This document shows, piece by piece, positions 9,900-20,605 of a stretch of DNA of 60,000 nucleotides (within the stretch, counting starts at the first letter, position 1; every line of letters starts with the position of its first letter). The position numbers and the translations under genes are program-made. The notes below the pieces were generated by a model. The model ran no database searches and had not been told where the DNA came from. It was given only the letters and a program-made list of their open reading frames with translations. The DNA is from Takakia lepidozioides. Its lineage: Eukaryota; Streptophyta; Takakiopsida; Takakiales; Takakiaceae. The stretch lies in assembly GCA_030704615.1 (NCBI GenBank), contig CM060732.1:51381053-51441052 (forward strand). The letters run 5' to 3'.

Positions 9900-11060
9900 C
9901 GGCCCATGGATGGGCTGTGATGGGCTGTCCCTGTGGCCTTGGGGCGATGCCGGTGGCCTTCGGGGCTGTGACGGCTGTGAGGGGCTGTGGCGGCTGCGCA
10001 GGAATAGGTGGGCCTTCAGGGCTGTGACGGGCTGCGAGGGGCTGTGCCGGTGGCCTTGGGGGCTGTGTACGGGCTGTGAGGGCCCTGTGAGGGCCTGTGC
10101 CTGTGGCCTTATGGGGCTGTGACGGGCTTGGAGGGCCGGTGATGGCTGCGCTGGTGTGGACCTTGGGGCTGTGATGGGCTGTTAATGGGGCTGTGCCCTG
10201 TGGCCTTTTGGCTGTGAGGGCTGTAGATGGGGCTGTCACGGTCTGCGCCAGTTTTTTTTTTGGGGGCTTTGTGGCTGTGACAGCTGGTGACGGCTATGCC
10301 CTAGCCTTTGGGCTGTGCTGGGCTGCGCCGGTGCTTCAGGGCTGTGACGGGCTATGCCGGCTGTGCCGGTGGCCTTCGGTCGGGTCTTTGACGCTGTGAC
10401 TGGCTGTGACGGGCTGCGCAGGTGGCCTTGGGGGCTGTGATGGGCTGTGAGGGCTGTGCCGGTGGGGCCTTTTGTGGCGTGACGGGCTGTGCCAGTGGCT
10501 TTTGGGGTTGTGACGGGTTGTGACGGGCTGGGAGAGGCTGTGAGAGGCTGTGCCCGTGGCCTTTGGGGCTGTGAGGGACTGTGACAGCCCGTGCCTTAGC
10601 CTTTGGGGCTGTGAGGGGCTGTGTCAGGCCGTGCCTGAGGCCTTTGGGGGCTGTGAGGGGCTGTGACAGGCTGTGCTCGGTGGCCTGCGGGGCTGTGATG
10701 GGATGTGAGGGGCTGTGATAGGCTGTGCCCCATGGCGTGGGGCTGTGACGGGCTTAAGGGGCTGTGACAGGCTGTGGCCTATGGCCTGTGGGGCTTGTGA
10801 CGGGCTGTGACACGGCTGTGCCCAGTGGCATGTGGGGCGGTGACGGGCTGTTGCTGCTGTGACAGGCTGTGACAAGGCTGTCCCTATGGCTTGTGGGGCT
10901 GTGACGGGCTGTGACAGGCTGTGGCGCTTTGGGGCTGTGATGGGCTGTACAGGCTGGCGGCATGTGGGGCTGTGACCCTGTGACCTGTGGAGGGCTGTGG
11001 CCTATTGTGGGCCTTGCCTGTGGTCCTGTGGTGTCCCGTGTTGACCCGTGGATGCCTTGC
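9900..11060. repeat. G-rich minisatellite in the E1 leader
   Basis: More than thirty irregular repeats of GGGGCTGTGACGGGCTGTG-like units, about 25-45 bp long, with GGTGGCCTTTGG spacers. It is strongly G-rich on the plus strand. The Pro/His/Ser-rich minus-strand open frames through it are shadows of the repeat. Confidence 0.85.
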
Positions 11061-11249
11061 TGACTCGTTGAGGCACTGGTGGACTGCCTAAGGACTGGCA
11101 TGTGGTCTTGAAGGCCGAATTTTGAAGCTCGTGGAGGGCGGTTTGAGGAGTATCTTCATGATATTTCCCATGGTCATGCATAAGGGAAGAGAGGAGAGGA
11201 AGAGGGTGGATGAGGGCATGCTGGGGTTAGCATTGCTTTAGTTTCTTCT

Positions 11250-11734
11250 TCCTCGTAGTTTCACCTTCTTATTAGGCCAAGACCTTTCCGTCGTGGAGGC
11301 AAGAGTCAGTCTGGGTTTGGGCTGGGGTGTCTTTGCAGGAGTCAACACCGTGGAGTTGTTTTTGTGTGGGGGAGTTGTCGTTCTGATTTTCTTGTGTTTG
11401 GATCCCCTCCATACCTGCATCTTGACTGTTCGCCATGCTAGTTTTGTGTGGGCGCTTGTTTTTTATAGGTGATTGGGTCCGGATTTGATCACCGGCCAGT
11501 CCTAGAGCATGCTGTCGATGGTGAGGCTGGGGTGATGACCAGCCAGACCATCATTGTTTCTCCTGTGGTGAGGTTGGAGGTGATGACCAGCCAACCATAG
11601 GAGTGCTTGCGATGGATGCAGGTATAGGTGTAGGCTATGTTAGGAACTTAGTATTCCAAACCATAAGCCGCAACAGGTTCTCTACCCGGTTACCTTATGG
11701 AGAGGGGGTTAGGGACATGTTCATGCCCGGTTGA
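11250..11734 (+). other. Conserved leader segment upstream of gag (E1)
   Basis: 11391-11610 matches 23160-23370 in E2, including GGATTTGATCACCGG and GATGACCAGCCAACCATAGG, although everything upstream in the two leaders is unrelated. It therefore marks where element-specific sequence resumes after the variable leader. No gene is seen. Confidence 0.6.
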
Positions 11735-12980
11735 GTGTCAACAGAGGTGCCACTAGTTGCGGGGACAGTGCCGGTTCGAGCACTAGCGATACTAGTGGGT
11801 ACACGAGACGAGGTGTGTGGTTTAGGCCACCTTCACCTCCTGTGTCTTCTACGGAAGGTTCTGATTCGGATTGTGAATCAGGAGGACTCATACTGGCGGT
11901 GCAAGTGTTTCTTTGCCATTGTTGTGGGACACAATTGAGGAGATGTATGGAGCTACCAAGGGGCCACGAAGGTACTCTGGGGGCGGTGGGCACCATCGAG
12001 TTGGATGATTTTATCCAAGAGTTTGATAGTTGGTGTGATTTGTATCAAATGCCCATCCACAACTATTTACGCCTTTCATGGCATGGAAGGGGCTGTTTTA
12101 GCACCTTGAGGGGCCGCCTAGGATGATTACCATGAGTTCAGGCGGGGGCATGAGGTTGAGATCGAGGAGGAGGAGTGGAGGATGTACGGGTCACCCGACT
12201 ATGTCCTTATCACTAGGGGCACTAGAGCCACGAGGGCAATGGCTATACCTGCCGCTGCACCGGCAGCTTCAGCAAGTAGTAGTGGGACTAGTGGGACTGG
12301 TGGTACAGTAGCTACGACGTCCACCCAAGCCACTACCGCACCAACACTAGTACCCGTGCCTGCCTTCAACCCTGTTGTGGAGTTCTTCGAAGAGTGAGAG
12401 GGAACTACCAAGGGGTGAGGACAGAGAAGTTGCGGAGCTGCAAGAGTTCCAATGGAAGCCACCGAGAGCTTGAGGGAGGCTTTCACTCACATGAGGCTTG
12501 ATAAATGTAACCCAAGGGGTTACGGAAGCTCAGGCAGTCCAATTCTGGTATGGGATATTGGACAAGGAGCTAAGGAGAAGGGTGCGGGATGCAACTCTCC
12601 TACAAGCGGCCCAACCCACCTTAGCAAATGTGTTTTGCTGGCAGTGCGGATAGTAGAGCTCAACATGGTGGAGGAACGAGTGGTTCATGGTGGGATTTGC
12701 TAAGGAGACACCACGGGGTGGTGTGGGCCTCCTAGCCAACCCCTACCTCAATGTGCTCAAGGTGACAAGAGGGCTCAGATGAAGCTCAGGGAAGGGCAGA
12801 GAGGACCTCAGATGCAGGGGTTCTCTCCTTCATTTGCTGGCCAACAACACGGGCGATGTGGTGTGCTGGACATGTGGAGGACCCCATGTCAAGAAAGATT
12901 GCCCAAACGGAGGCAAATGCACAGCCTGCACAGTTGCAGTGTGGGCATTGTGGCAAGCACGGGCATGGAGAGGCCCAGTG
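11735..12980 (+). pseudogene. E1 gag, decayed, with two zinc knuckles
   Basis: Broken frames give a capsid-like region (LDDFIQEFDSWCDLYQMP, EWRMYGSPDYVLITRGT, FNPVVEFFEE, ESLREAFTHMR) that aligns by eye with the E2 copy. Near 12866-12975 two zinc knuckles follow: CWTCGGPHVKKDC in one frame and CGHCGKHGHGEAQC in another, the second a perfect CX2CX4HX4C. Gag binds and packages element RNA. Stops and shifts throughout show the copy is inactive. An Ala/Ser/Thr-rich linker without recognisable domain follows to about 13870. Confidence 0.65.
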
Positions 12981-13883
12981 TTATGGTTTGCATCCTGAGT
13001 TGTGCCCAGGCCAGTGTCCAAGGGAACAATGGTGGCCGGGGGCAAGGTGGAGCAGCCCGAGAGGACGAGGTGGCCAGCCACGAGGTGCAGGCCAAGGGGC
13101 AAGCTCAACATGGCAAGGACGCGGAGGTCAGGGTGTTGATCAAGGCATGGCCAACCGCTTCAGCAGCTAGAGCAGGAGGCTCGCTGCCATGGCTACAGCT
13201 CAGGTGGTACGGCTCTAAGGCCGGATGGTCCACCTCCTGCTCCTGAGGGATGAGATATGGGAGGCATGGGATTCATTGTGGAGCGCACTACCACTAGTGC
13301 AGGTGGGTCTGCTGCAGCCGTGACTCGAGGAGCAGCACGAGTTCCTGAGCCACGAGGTGCAGAGGTGGAGTTGGATCCACAGCGTGGGGCGGCAAGCCGT
13401 CAGGCTAGCTTCCTCAGTCATTCACATTGCGGAGACAGTGTCGACGCAATCCATGGCACCTAGTCTTGCCCGACTGTTACCGAGGCGGAGGGTTACTATG
13501 CCATTGGGGAGAGCTACACGTGTAGCACCAATACCTAGTGTTGCCAAGGCTACGGCAGCCAATGTGCTGCTAGGAGCAGCCACATCTGTGTGCCAGGCTC
13601 CATTGTTCTCGGCTACCATGATTGCGACGCCGGGAGTAAGACTAGCTGAGGTGTTCAGGTTGGCAGCTACACTCTGTGAGAGTGGGGAGGTTACTTCATC
13701 TTTTGTGGAGATAGTGGGAGGTGTACTGCCGGAGGGATCCTCGGATTTGAGGGTCAAGACTGCCACGGCGGCGCCATGGCAAGTTGCAGCTACCAAGTTG
13801 ATGGAGCTGCCAGCTAGGCCAGCCATTGAGCGCGCCATGGTGACACCTGGAGTTGTCATGTTAGACAACCAGGATGGCATTTT

Positions 13884-14270
13884 ATGTTTGAGTGGACCGG
13901 CAGGCAGAGATACCGGCCATTGCGGGTCTTGTTGGACTCGGGAGCTCAGCCACTGATGCTGGGCAAAGCTGCTATTGCAGGCTTGGGCCTCACGGAGGCG
14001 GATATGGAGCCTTGTCCTTTCCAGATACAGACGTCTCTGGGAGGATCGGAGCAGGCTCGGGGGCATGACAGACACTCCATGACGTGAGTTGGTTATCAGA
14101 CTACGGCCGGATCACCCTACAGATGGCTCAGTGATGCGACCAAGGGCCATTGTGACAAACGCGGTCTCATACGACTGCCGGTTGGTGGGGCAGTGTTGTA
14201 CCCCATGGGCTTCACCCTGGATTTTTGGGAGGAGTCCGCGTCCTATAGTGCCTGCATGGCGTCAGTGGGG
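13884..14270 (+). pseudogene. E1 aspartic protease
   Basis: RPLRVLLDSGAQPLMLG contains the D-S-G active site of retroviral-type aspartic proteases, followed by GLGLTEADMEPCPFQIQ and the second strand region. Its place between the zinc knuckles and the methyltransferase is the same in all three elements. Frame breaks after about 14075. Confidence 0.65.
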
Positions 14271-14606
14271 GGAGGGCTGGCGTTTGCAGCTCCTGTGACG
14301 TTTCATAGGAGGAGTTGCGGTTGCCCACCGAGGCAAGATGCCGGAACTAGCAGCATTCACTATCGGCAGTGAGTTGGCCTAGAGAGTTGCTTGAGGGCCA
14401 AGTCATTCAGAGGATGTGCCCACCTGGTGAGAGCAGGATGGACATGTATGGTATGGCAGAGTTGCCTACCATGGTTGCGCAGCTCCCTTGTGGAGCACGA
14501 GCAAGGATTTGCAAGCGGGATGCTGATAGAAGGTGCCACAGCTGGGTGGAGGCTTTGTACCGTCAGGAGAGGAGGAGAGTGTGGGGGATTGCACCAGGAC
14601 CACTGA

Positions 14607-15520
14607 AGGCATTTGTCTTCTTGACTTGTTTAGCGGGATCAACACCGGATTGGCTGCTGTGTTACAGGCAGTGTACGAGTTCAGCGTTACCTTGTATTAG
14701 AGGGATGAGACTGCACGACGCGTTTCACTTCGCCATGTTGCTCAGTTGGTGCAGCGTTCCCTGAGTTGTTGTCGGTGTCTGCAATTCGTGGATATCAGCA
14801 GGCCTTGCTAGCAGACATTTCGTTGCTGGGGGCGCAGGATTTGGAGCGGGTTGGCTCCATTGATCTGGTAGTGGCAGGTTGGCCCTGCCAGGGCATTCAT
14901 CAGCCGGCATGGTAATGGATTGCGAGACTCGAGGTCGGGTCTGTTTTGGGAGATGGTGCGGGTTTTGCGCCACTTGCAGCTTCATCAAGCTGTATCTCCA
15001 GCATACATCTTGGAGAATGTGCCACTGATGGGTGATTCTCGGGCCAAGGTGATGGCCAGTGTGCATCAAGTCCGGTCATGGCGTGGGTCAGGAGTGTTGC
15101 TAGATTCAGCTACAGGGGGTCACGGGCTCATCGTCCACGGCTATGGTGGACTAACTTGATGCCACCCGCACTGCTCAAGCGTGCATTGATGGGGTGCAAG
15201 CGCCAGCACATCTCACAGTGGATAGCATTATGGACACAGGAGGCAGTCTCAGCGTGTGAGACACGATGACCGTTCGCCTTTGGCAGTGGTCAACAGGGTG
15301 GGTCAACCACGAGCAGCACTACCTACACCGCTCAGCTTCCCAGGATCGCATGCTATGTGGATAGTGGACCTGGCCTCTTGTGGGATGCTCAGTTGAAGCA
15401 GTTAGTGGAGCCTAATGCTGACGAGCGTGAGCGGGCAATGGGTTTTACCACTGGTACCACGGCGGTGTCGTCTCTTTTCTGAGGCATCACGTCGTCAAGT
15501 GTTGGGGCAAGCAATGGATC
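14607..15520 (+). pseudogene. E1 C5-cytosine methyltransferase domain
   Basis: Broken frames carry the motif series of DNMT3/DRM-like enzymes: motif I (TCLAGSTPD frame; LDLFSGINTG in the correct frame near 14621), motif IV with catalytic Cys (VVAGWPCQG near 14870), motif VI (YILENVPLMG near 15005), motif VIII (near 15130) and motif X (ERERAMGFTTGTTAV near 15430). A one-base loss right after PCQG and several others break the frame. It is placed between protease and RT. Function if intact: transfer of methyl to C5 of cytosine. Confidence 0.7.
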
Positions 15521-15984
15521 TCAACTTCTTTGACTTGGATTATCAGCTTGGCTCTGGCTGAGCAACGCCAGTGCGGAGTAACTTCCCTCGATGGTCTCTC
15601 TGCCTACTGAGACGATACAAGCAGTGAGTGGGGGCGAGCATGTGAGGACCACGGGGTGCATTCATCCATGGCACACGTGGGAGGTGCTCGAGGTTCAGAG
15701 GGAGTTGGCAGCCAAGGCGGCTGTGATGGATCAGATGAGATTGGGGATTCTTCTCGGGTTGAGGAGGTCCTCAAGGATGAGATGATGGGGCAGGATGAAG
15801 CCTTGTCATTGACTGAGCAGGCAGGGAGTACTGCTCAAGAGGTTGCACATAGCAACCACTGGACGCGTCCTCTACCTCTAAGCCCACTGGACTTAAGGTT
15901 GTAGTTACGGAGGACAATTGGGAGGCTGACATTGGACCCATTGTCACCGGAGGAGAGAGACGACGTATACGGCGGTTCCTGAGG

Positions 15985-17450
15985 GCTCAAGGAATGCTTT
16001 TGCTTTCAGTTTGAAGGACTTGGGAGCACTGAAGGGTCAAGAGATCCGTATTGAGTTGGCCACTAACACGCCAATCTTTCGGAGACCCTATAGATACAGT
16101 GACATGGAGAGGTCTTTGATTCAGATGAGGACTCAAGATCTCTGGGAGGCAAGTTTGGTGGAGCTCTCTGGTGGAGAGTATGCTTCAGCCACAGTGATGC
16201 CAGCCAAGAAGGATGTCTATGGCAAATGGACGGAGAGACGTACGTGCGGTGATTACCGGCCTGTAAATCGTCAGACCAAGTCCGATAAGTATGCCATGCC
16301 AACACCAGAGGAGATCTTTGATGCCATCGGGCATGCTAAGGCCTTTAGCACTTTGGATTTACGATCCGGATATCACCAGTTGCCAATCAAGGAGGCGGAC
16401 AAGCAGAAGACGGCATTCTGGGGGATCAATGAGCACGGCAAGGATTGCACGGCATTCTGGGGGATCAATGAGCACGGCAAGGATTGCGAGGCGGACAAGC
16501 AGAAGACGGCATTCTGGGGGATCAATGAGCACGGCAAGGATTGCGTGAAGTGTGCCACGGCCCACACTGCAGCTAAGCACTCTCCCTCATATGAGTTGTA
16601 CGTATCCTCTGCAGCGTTGTTCGAGCGGCTAGCATAAGCCACTACAAACGCTCTTCCCTCATCATCACCTGTGTGAGCACCGCTCCAAGCCCCAGCATGC
16701 TCCAATCCGTAATGCAGCTGAAAGGGACGCCCCCTGATAGGTCGTCAAAGATAGGCGCCGAGGTCAACCTCGCCTTGAGCTCTTGAAAAGCTCATTCCGC
16801 TCATCTCCCACTGCCACTCATGGTCCATCTTGGTCAGCTTGGTTAAGCCTTTGCAATGGTACTAAATCCCTTGACAAACCGTCTAGAATTAGTTTGCCAA
16901 CCCCATGAAAGCTCGACCGGCTCACATCCGTGGGGCGTGGGATCTATGTGCAATGGCCTCTACCTTTAGTCTGCTGTACCACCAATCCTCCAGGATATTC
17001 ATGTGACCCAGATACTCAATCTGGTTGTGGAAAAACTTGCACTTCCTGGAATGCAACTTCAATCCGTGCGCTCTCAAGCGCTCCAATACCACCTGAAGGT
17101 GTCTCTCAGGCTCCTCCACGTAACACTAAGATGATGATGTCATCTATGATAGAACCGAGCAAAGTCCACCCCTGCTAGAATATATCATGACTCTCGAAAC
17201 TCTGCAGGAGCATTCTTAAGCCCAAATGGTAAGAACCGCCACTGATATCTTTACGGCAATCTTTTCACCCTTGTCACATATCACCAGCCACTCAAGTGGT
17301 TGATGGAGTCAGACAGCTTACGGGAAAGCTTGCACGGTGGGCACTCATACTAAAGGAGTATGACTTTCAAGTTTGCATCGACCAGGTTTGGTCAATCGGG
17401 ATGCGGATGGATTGAGTCGCAATCCATGCATGAGCCAGCAGGATGACACT
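15985..17450 (+). pseudogene. E1 reverse transcriptase / RNase H with an inverted block
   Basis: The RT N-terminal half ([43 protein letters not shown]) is open to 16544. There a 39-57-bp segment is present three times (16392-16544). The next 704 bp (16545-17248) are inverted relative to E2 and E3, so the YIDD region and the start of RNase H read on the minus strand. From 17249 the RNase H end (CHISPATQV frame, LKWLMESD) returns to the plus strand. This copy cannot make a polymerase. Confidence 0.75.
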
Positions 17451-17579
17451 GGAGCTCGGTGGCATGGTGAGTGACGTACGAGGAGCGGAGATGGTGTCGG
17501 GATGGCACGCATCTGCATTTTTTGTGTATCTTGCATCGGAGGCCAAGGTTGGACCTACAAACAGGGATGACTGTAGACG

Positions 17580-18420
17580 GAGTGTTGAGGACCCTGAGGC
17601 TAGTGATGAGCCAGGTGGTGCCAGAGATATACATAAGGATTCGGCTGTGTTGGACTACCTCCGCACGGGAGACACGGCAGCCACTGTGACTGCCAGGGAG
17701 AGGGATCGGATCCTGCAACGAGCCAAGAGGTTCAATTGGGAGGGGACACCTACTTCGAGTGTGGGAGGATGGTCGGGGTGAGGATTGTGCATCACCCCAC
17801 ACAGCGTGCACGGTTTGTGCGGCATGCCCATGAGAGAGTTTGGGGCATTTGGAGTGCGACACACTCACAGTTATGCAGGCGGGGCAGTATTGTGTGGCGT
17901 TGGTATGCATACAGAGTGTGCTGTTGCAACAGTTCGTGGCTAGGTGCATGGGGTGTGACAGGGTGCGTGCTTCATTCAACCGCCTTACACCACAGTGCAT
18001 CCTTACCACTCATGGGATTGGGCTACAGGTGGAGTCTTGACTTCGCAGGACCGTGGCCACTGACTATGCGCCAACACAGATATGTGTTGGGATGGTGGAG
18101 GCATTCTCCAAAGGATTGAGTTGGTTCCATGCCTGATAAGGCTAGTGAGGGTAGCTACGTATGCATTCTTGGATTGTGTGCTTAGCCGATTTGGTGGTGC
18201 TACAGCTGAAGTAGTAAGCACGGACAAGGAAGAGTTCTTGGGGGAGCTGAGGGGGGAAGGGGAGGGAGCTCAGGCTTTGTGGGAACAAGGCCTTTGATAG
18301 AAAGGGAGCTCAGGCTTTGTGGGAACAAGGCCTTTGATAGAACGCACCATACTTTCTTCTCTTTGGCCGAGAGCCGGATTTGCCTACATCCATTCGCAGA
18401 GAAGCTGCTCAAGTCCTAAA
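17580..18420 (+). pseudogene. E1 integrase, lacking the catalytic Glu region
   Basis: The HHCC-like zinc region and the first core Asp (WSLDFAGPWP near 18030) and VSTDKEEFLG are visible. Then a 38-bp sequence is duplicated (18262-18340) and the sequence jumps to the LFGREPDLPT-equivalent, skipping the segment that carries the Glu of DDE. Confidence 0.65.
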
Positions 18421-18689
18421 CCTTGATGATCCGGACGTGTGGGTACGTGCATGTGATCAGCGTGCAGAGTTGTTCAAGAAAGTCATGCCCATGGCTTTTG
18501 AGAACCTTGCAATTGCCCAGCACCGTGATACGTTGAGGTAGCCACTATACGTGGTGGAGGATATCGTCCTTGTTCGGAGGTTTAGCCCTGGTGACTATGT
18601 TTATTTGCAGTAGACTGCTCCTACGACTCTGGATGTTACTGCAGGGCGTGTATTCTGAGGGTTCAGAGGTGTTGCCCTCAGGAGTCCTG

Positions 18690-18965
18690 ATCTTGGAGGG
18701 TCGGGATGGCATGACTTGGAAAGACCATGTGCGTAATTGTGCGCCATGTCACCTTCCCATTGTCGATGGCAGAGTTGACCCAAACTTGGCAGTGGTACCT
18801 GCAGGTTTGAGGTGCATGCTCTGTGGGTCTGCCAAAGAGGCAGCCACCATGCTGGTGTGTGATCGATGCTCAAGGGGTTGGCATATGGGATGCTTGACAC
18901 CACCTCTTGAGAAGGTTCTTGACGGAGATTGGTTTGTGTCCACACTGCTTGGGATAGTGGCAGTG
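18690..18965 (+). pseudogene. E1 PHD finger at the end of the pol region
   Basis: WKDHVRNCAPCHLP is followed by LRCMLCGSAKEAATMLVCD, RCSRGWHMGC and LTPPLEKVLDGDW. This is a Cys4-His-Cys3 PHD pattern, with the last Cys pair lost by a frameshift in this copy. PHD fingers usually read histone H3 tails. Here it sits where chromodomains sit in chromoviruses. Confidence 0.7.
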
Positions 18966-19173
18966 GACATGACTGGAGGCAGCTAACAAGACATGGGAGG
19001 CCAAGCTCATAGGAGTCAATACATGAGATCCCAAGCTCAAGTTCACAGGTTGCAAGACGGCGACTAACGATGGGGCAACTCTTGCACCCGGCCTCTTGAT
19101 CTATCGAGTTTGAGTGTAGTAGGGATAGTGGTGGAGGACTTAGTGAGGCTATGGTCACGACATGGATGTGCAG

Positions 19174-19715
19174 ACATTGGTGTTTGAGACATATTGTTTT
19201 GTGAAGAGAGGGTCTACGTTCAAATGCCGCAACGACAGTCGTCTTGTTGATGCCGTTGTGGACCTTGTAACCTACGATGTCCTCTACAACTATGTGCCTC
19301 ACTCCATATAATTGCCAAAGGACACAAAGACAGGCAAACCGTGGCGGTACACGCCGGACCTGGAGCCTTGCTTTCATCCAAAACCCTCATGGACGTGCTC
19401 GATGTCAAGGCGGATTCTTGACCTCACATGTGGCACGGGTAAGCCTTCATGTTTGTCCCCTGGCCCGATTGCAATTGCATGCCGCATGCTACTAACCGCC
19501 CGCTTTGTCCCTCAGGTGTCAATGTGGGCAGGGACGTTGTCCGACAGGCATGTCTTCGCCTTCGAGCCAGATACTGCCCTCCACCACTCCGAACTTGCAG
19601 CGGCTGAATATCTGCCAAAAGAGGAAGAGGCATCCTCGGAGGATGAGGAAGAATCCGACAAGGAGCAGGGGGAGGTACAAGTTGGGATCGAGGCCGAGGA
19701 GCCCCCGGTTTACGA
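19174..19715 (+). pseudogene. G+ exons with SAM-binding motif I
   Basis: Two exons: 19174-19438 (after GGATGTGCAG) and 19516-19715 (after CCCTCAG), ending at TACGA/GTGAGT. They encode LVFETYCFVKRGSTF, WRYTPDLEPCFHPK, ILDLTCGTG, HVFAFEPDTALHHSELA and the Glu-rich EEPPVY segment. The first exon has an in-frame TAA (before LPKDTKTG). The second starts two bases short relative to the antisense copy (position 6280), which breaks the join. The gene is therefore dead in this copy, although both introns keep their splice signals. A DLTCGTG loop followed by an acidic FAFEPD strand is what beta-class methyltransferases use to bind S-adenosylmethionine. Confidence 0.65.
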
Positions 19716-19818
19716 GTGAGTGGTCGCATTATAAGTTGCCTCCTGATTTCGTGAGGCACCTCCCTTCGCTCTCTTATTTCATTGAAAGACCTTTTTTTGC
19801 TTCTGCTGGTATTGACAT

Positions 19819-20174
19819 TGTCAAGTTAAATAAGCACAGTGCGAAAACAACTAGAATAAAGCTAGTTATTTGTATTTAACACTTGGATTTAGGTCAGTAT
19901 TTAAATCAGGTTGTCAAGTTTAGTTTGACACCTGAACCGTCTTATCTTCACGAGAGCGGCAGTCGCGCAGCTCATCTCTCTCGAGTTGAGCCTGCGCGAC
20001 CGAGCTCCTTCATGCGTTTAGAAGCTGAGTGTGCTTATGATGGGAGGATAGGTTGTTGTGGGGTGGAGTCCCCATAGCTTGGGGTGCCCCTTGCTCGACT
20101 TCTATTTTAAAGAGTGATGTTGTTGGATTCATGTTGTTTCTTGTGTGAACAGTGTGTTTCTAGTTTTCTTATCA
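19819..20174 (+). repeat. E2 terminal repeat A1 (356 bp)
   Basis: Matches A2 at 31095-31445. Starts TGTCAAGTTAAATAAGC and ends TATCA. It is a different subfamily from the E1/E3 A repeat but shares the central hairpin (19962-20000, GTCGCGCAG/CTGCGCGAC stem) and the end. The B segment does not follow it. Confidence 0.9.
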
Positions 20175-20605
20175 CTCGAGATAGATGAGCTCTCTATCTA
20201 GTTTTCCAGTGCTAAGCTAGATATGATGTTTTTGTTTTTAAGCACTATTATAATATAGATGGTCATGGTCTTGTACTCAGCTCAGCAATGAGCATAGAAT
20301 GGCTCTAGCCTGAGTTCGTCTCACATCCTCAGTCGCAATGGTGGGACACTGATAAGGGGGCCGCCTTCCAATCGCCCCGTGGTGTGTCAGAGGCAAGGAG
20401 GCCATACCCCCCCCCCCGAGGCGTAGCACTTTCATTGCTGTGAAGCTGGAGGTAGTGATGCGGAGCTGAGGAGGTGAAGTGGGTGTGGAGCTGGGCGCTC
20501 TTCCAAGCCACGGTTTTGCCGTCCGTCCGGACTACAGGGGGATCGAAGAAAGGCTGCGCTGCTGACTGCTTGGCTGGATGAGAGCCGTGCACCGCCGTAG
20601 GCAGG

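Larger units (their letters stand above)
8038..19162 (+). mobile_element. Retrotransposon E1, Ty3/gypsy-type with DNMT and PHD finger
   Basis: The borders are TGTCAAG at 8038 and CACGACA at 19156-19162, flanked by the 4-bp duplication TGGA (8034-8037 and 19163-19166). The order is repeat A1, a 3-kb leader, gag, protease, C5-methyltransferase, RT, RNase H, integrase, PHD finger. The 3' end is internally deleted. The body stops at GGTCAC and continues directly into the last seven bases of repeat B, so B1, A2 and most of B2 are missing. The element sits in an intron of G+, 11 bp upstream of the next exon. Many frameshifts, an internal inversion and loss of the integrase Glu region make it dead. 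Confidence 0.85.

Noticed and set aside
9886-11101. Long minus-strand Pro/Ser/His-rich reading frames
   Set aside because: They are translations of the G-rich minisatellite; no start context or homologous frame in E2.
13422-14075. 217-residue minus-strand frame
   Set aside because: Antisense to the gag-protease region of E1, whose plus-strand motifs are clear.
18601-19377. 258-residue minus-strand frame
   Set aside because: Antisense to the PHD finger and the host exon; composition is that of a complement of coding sequence.
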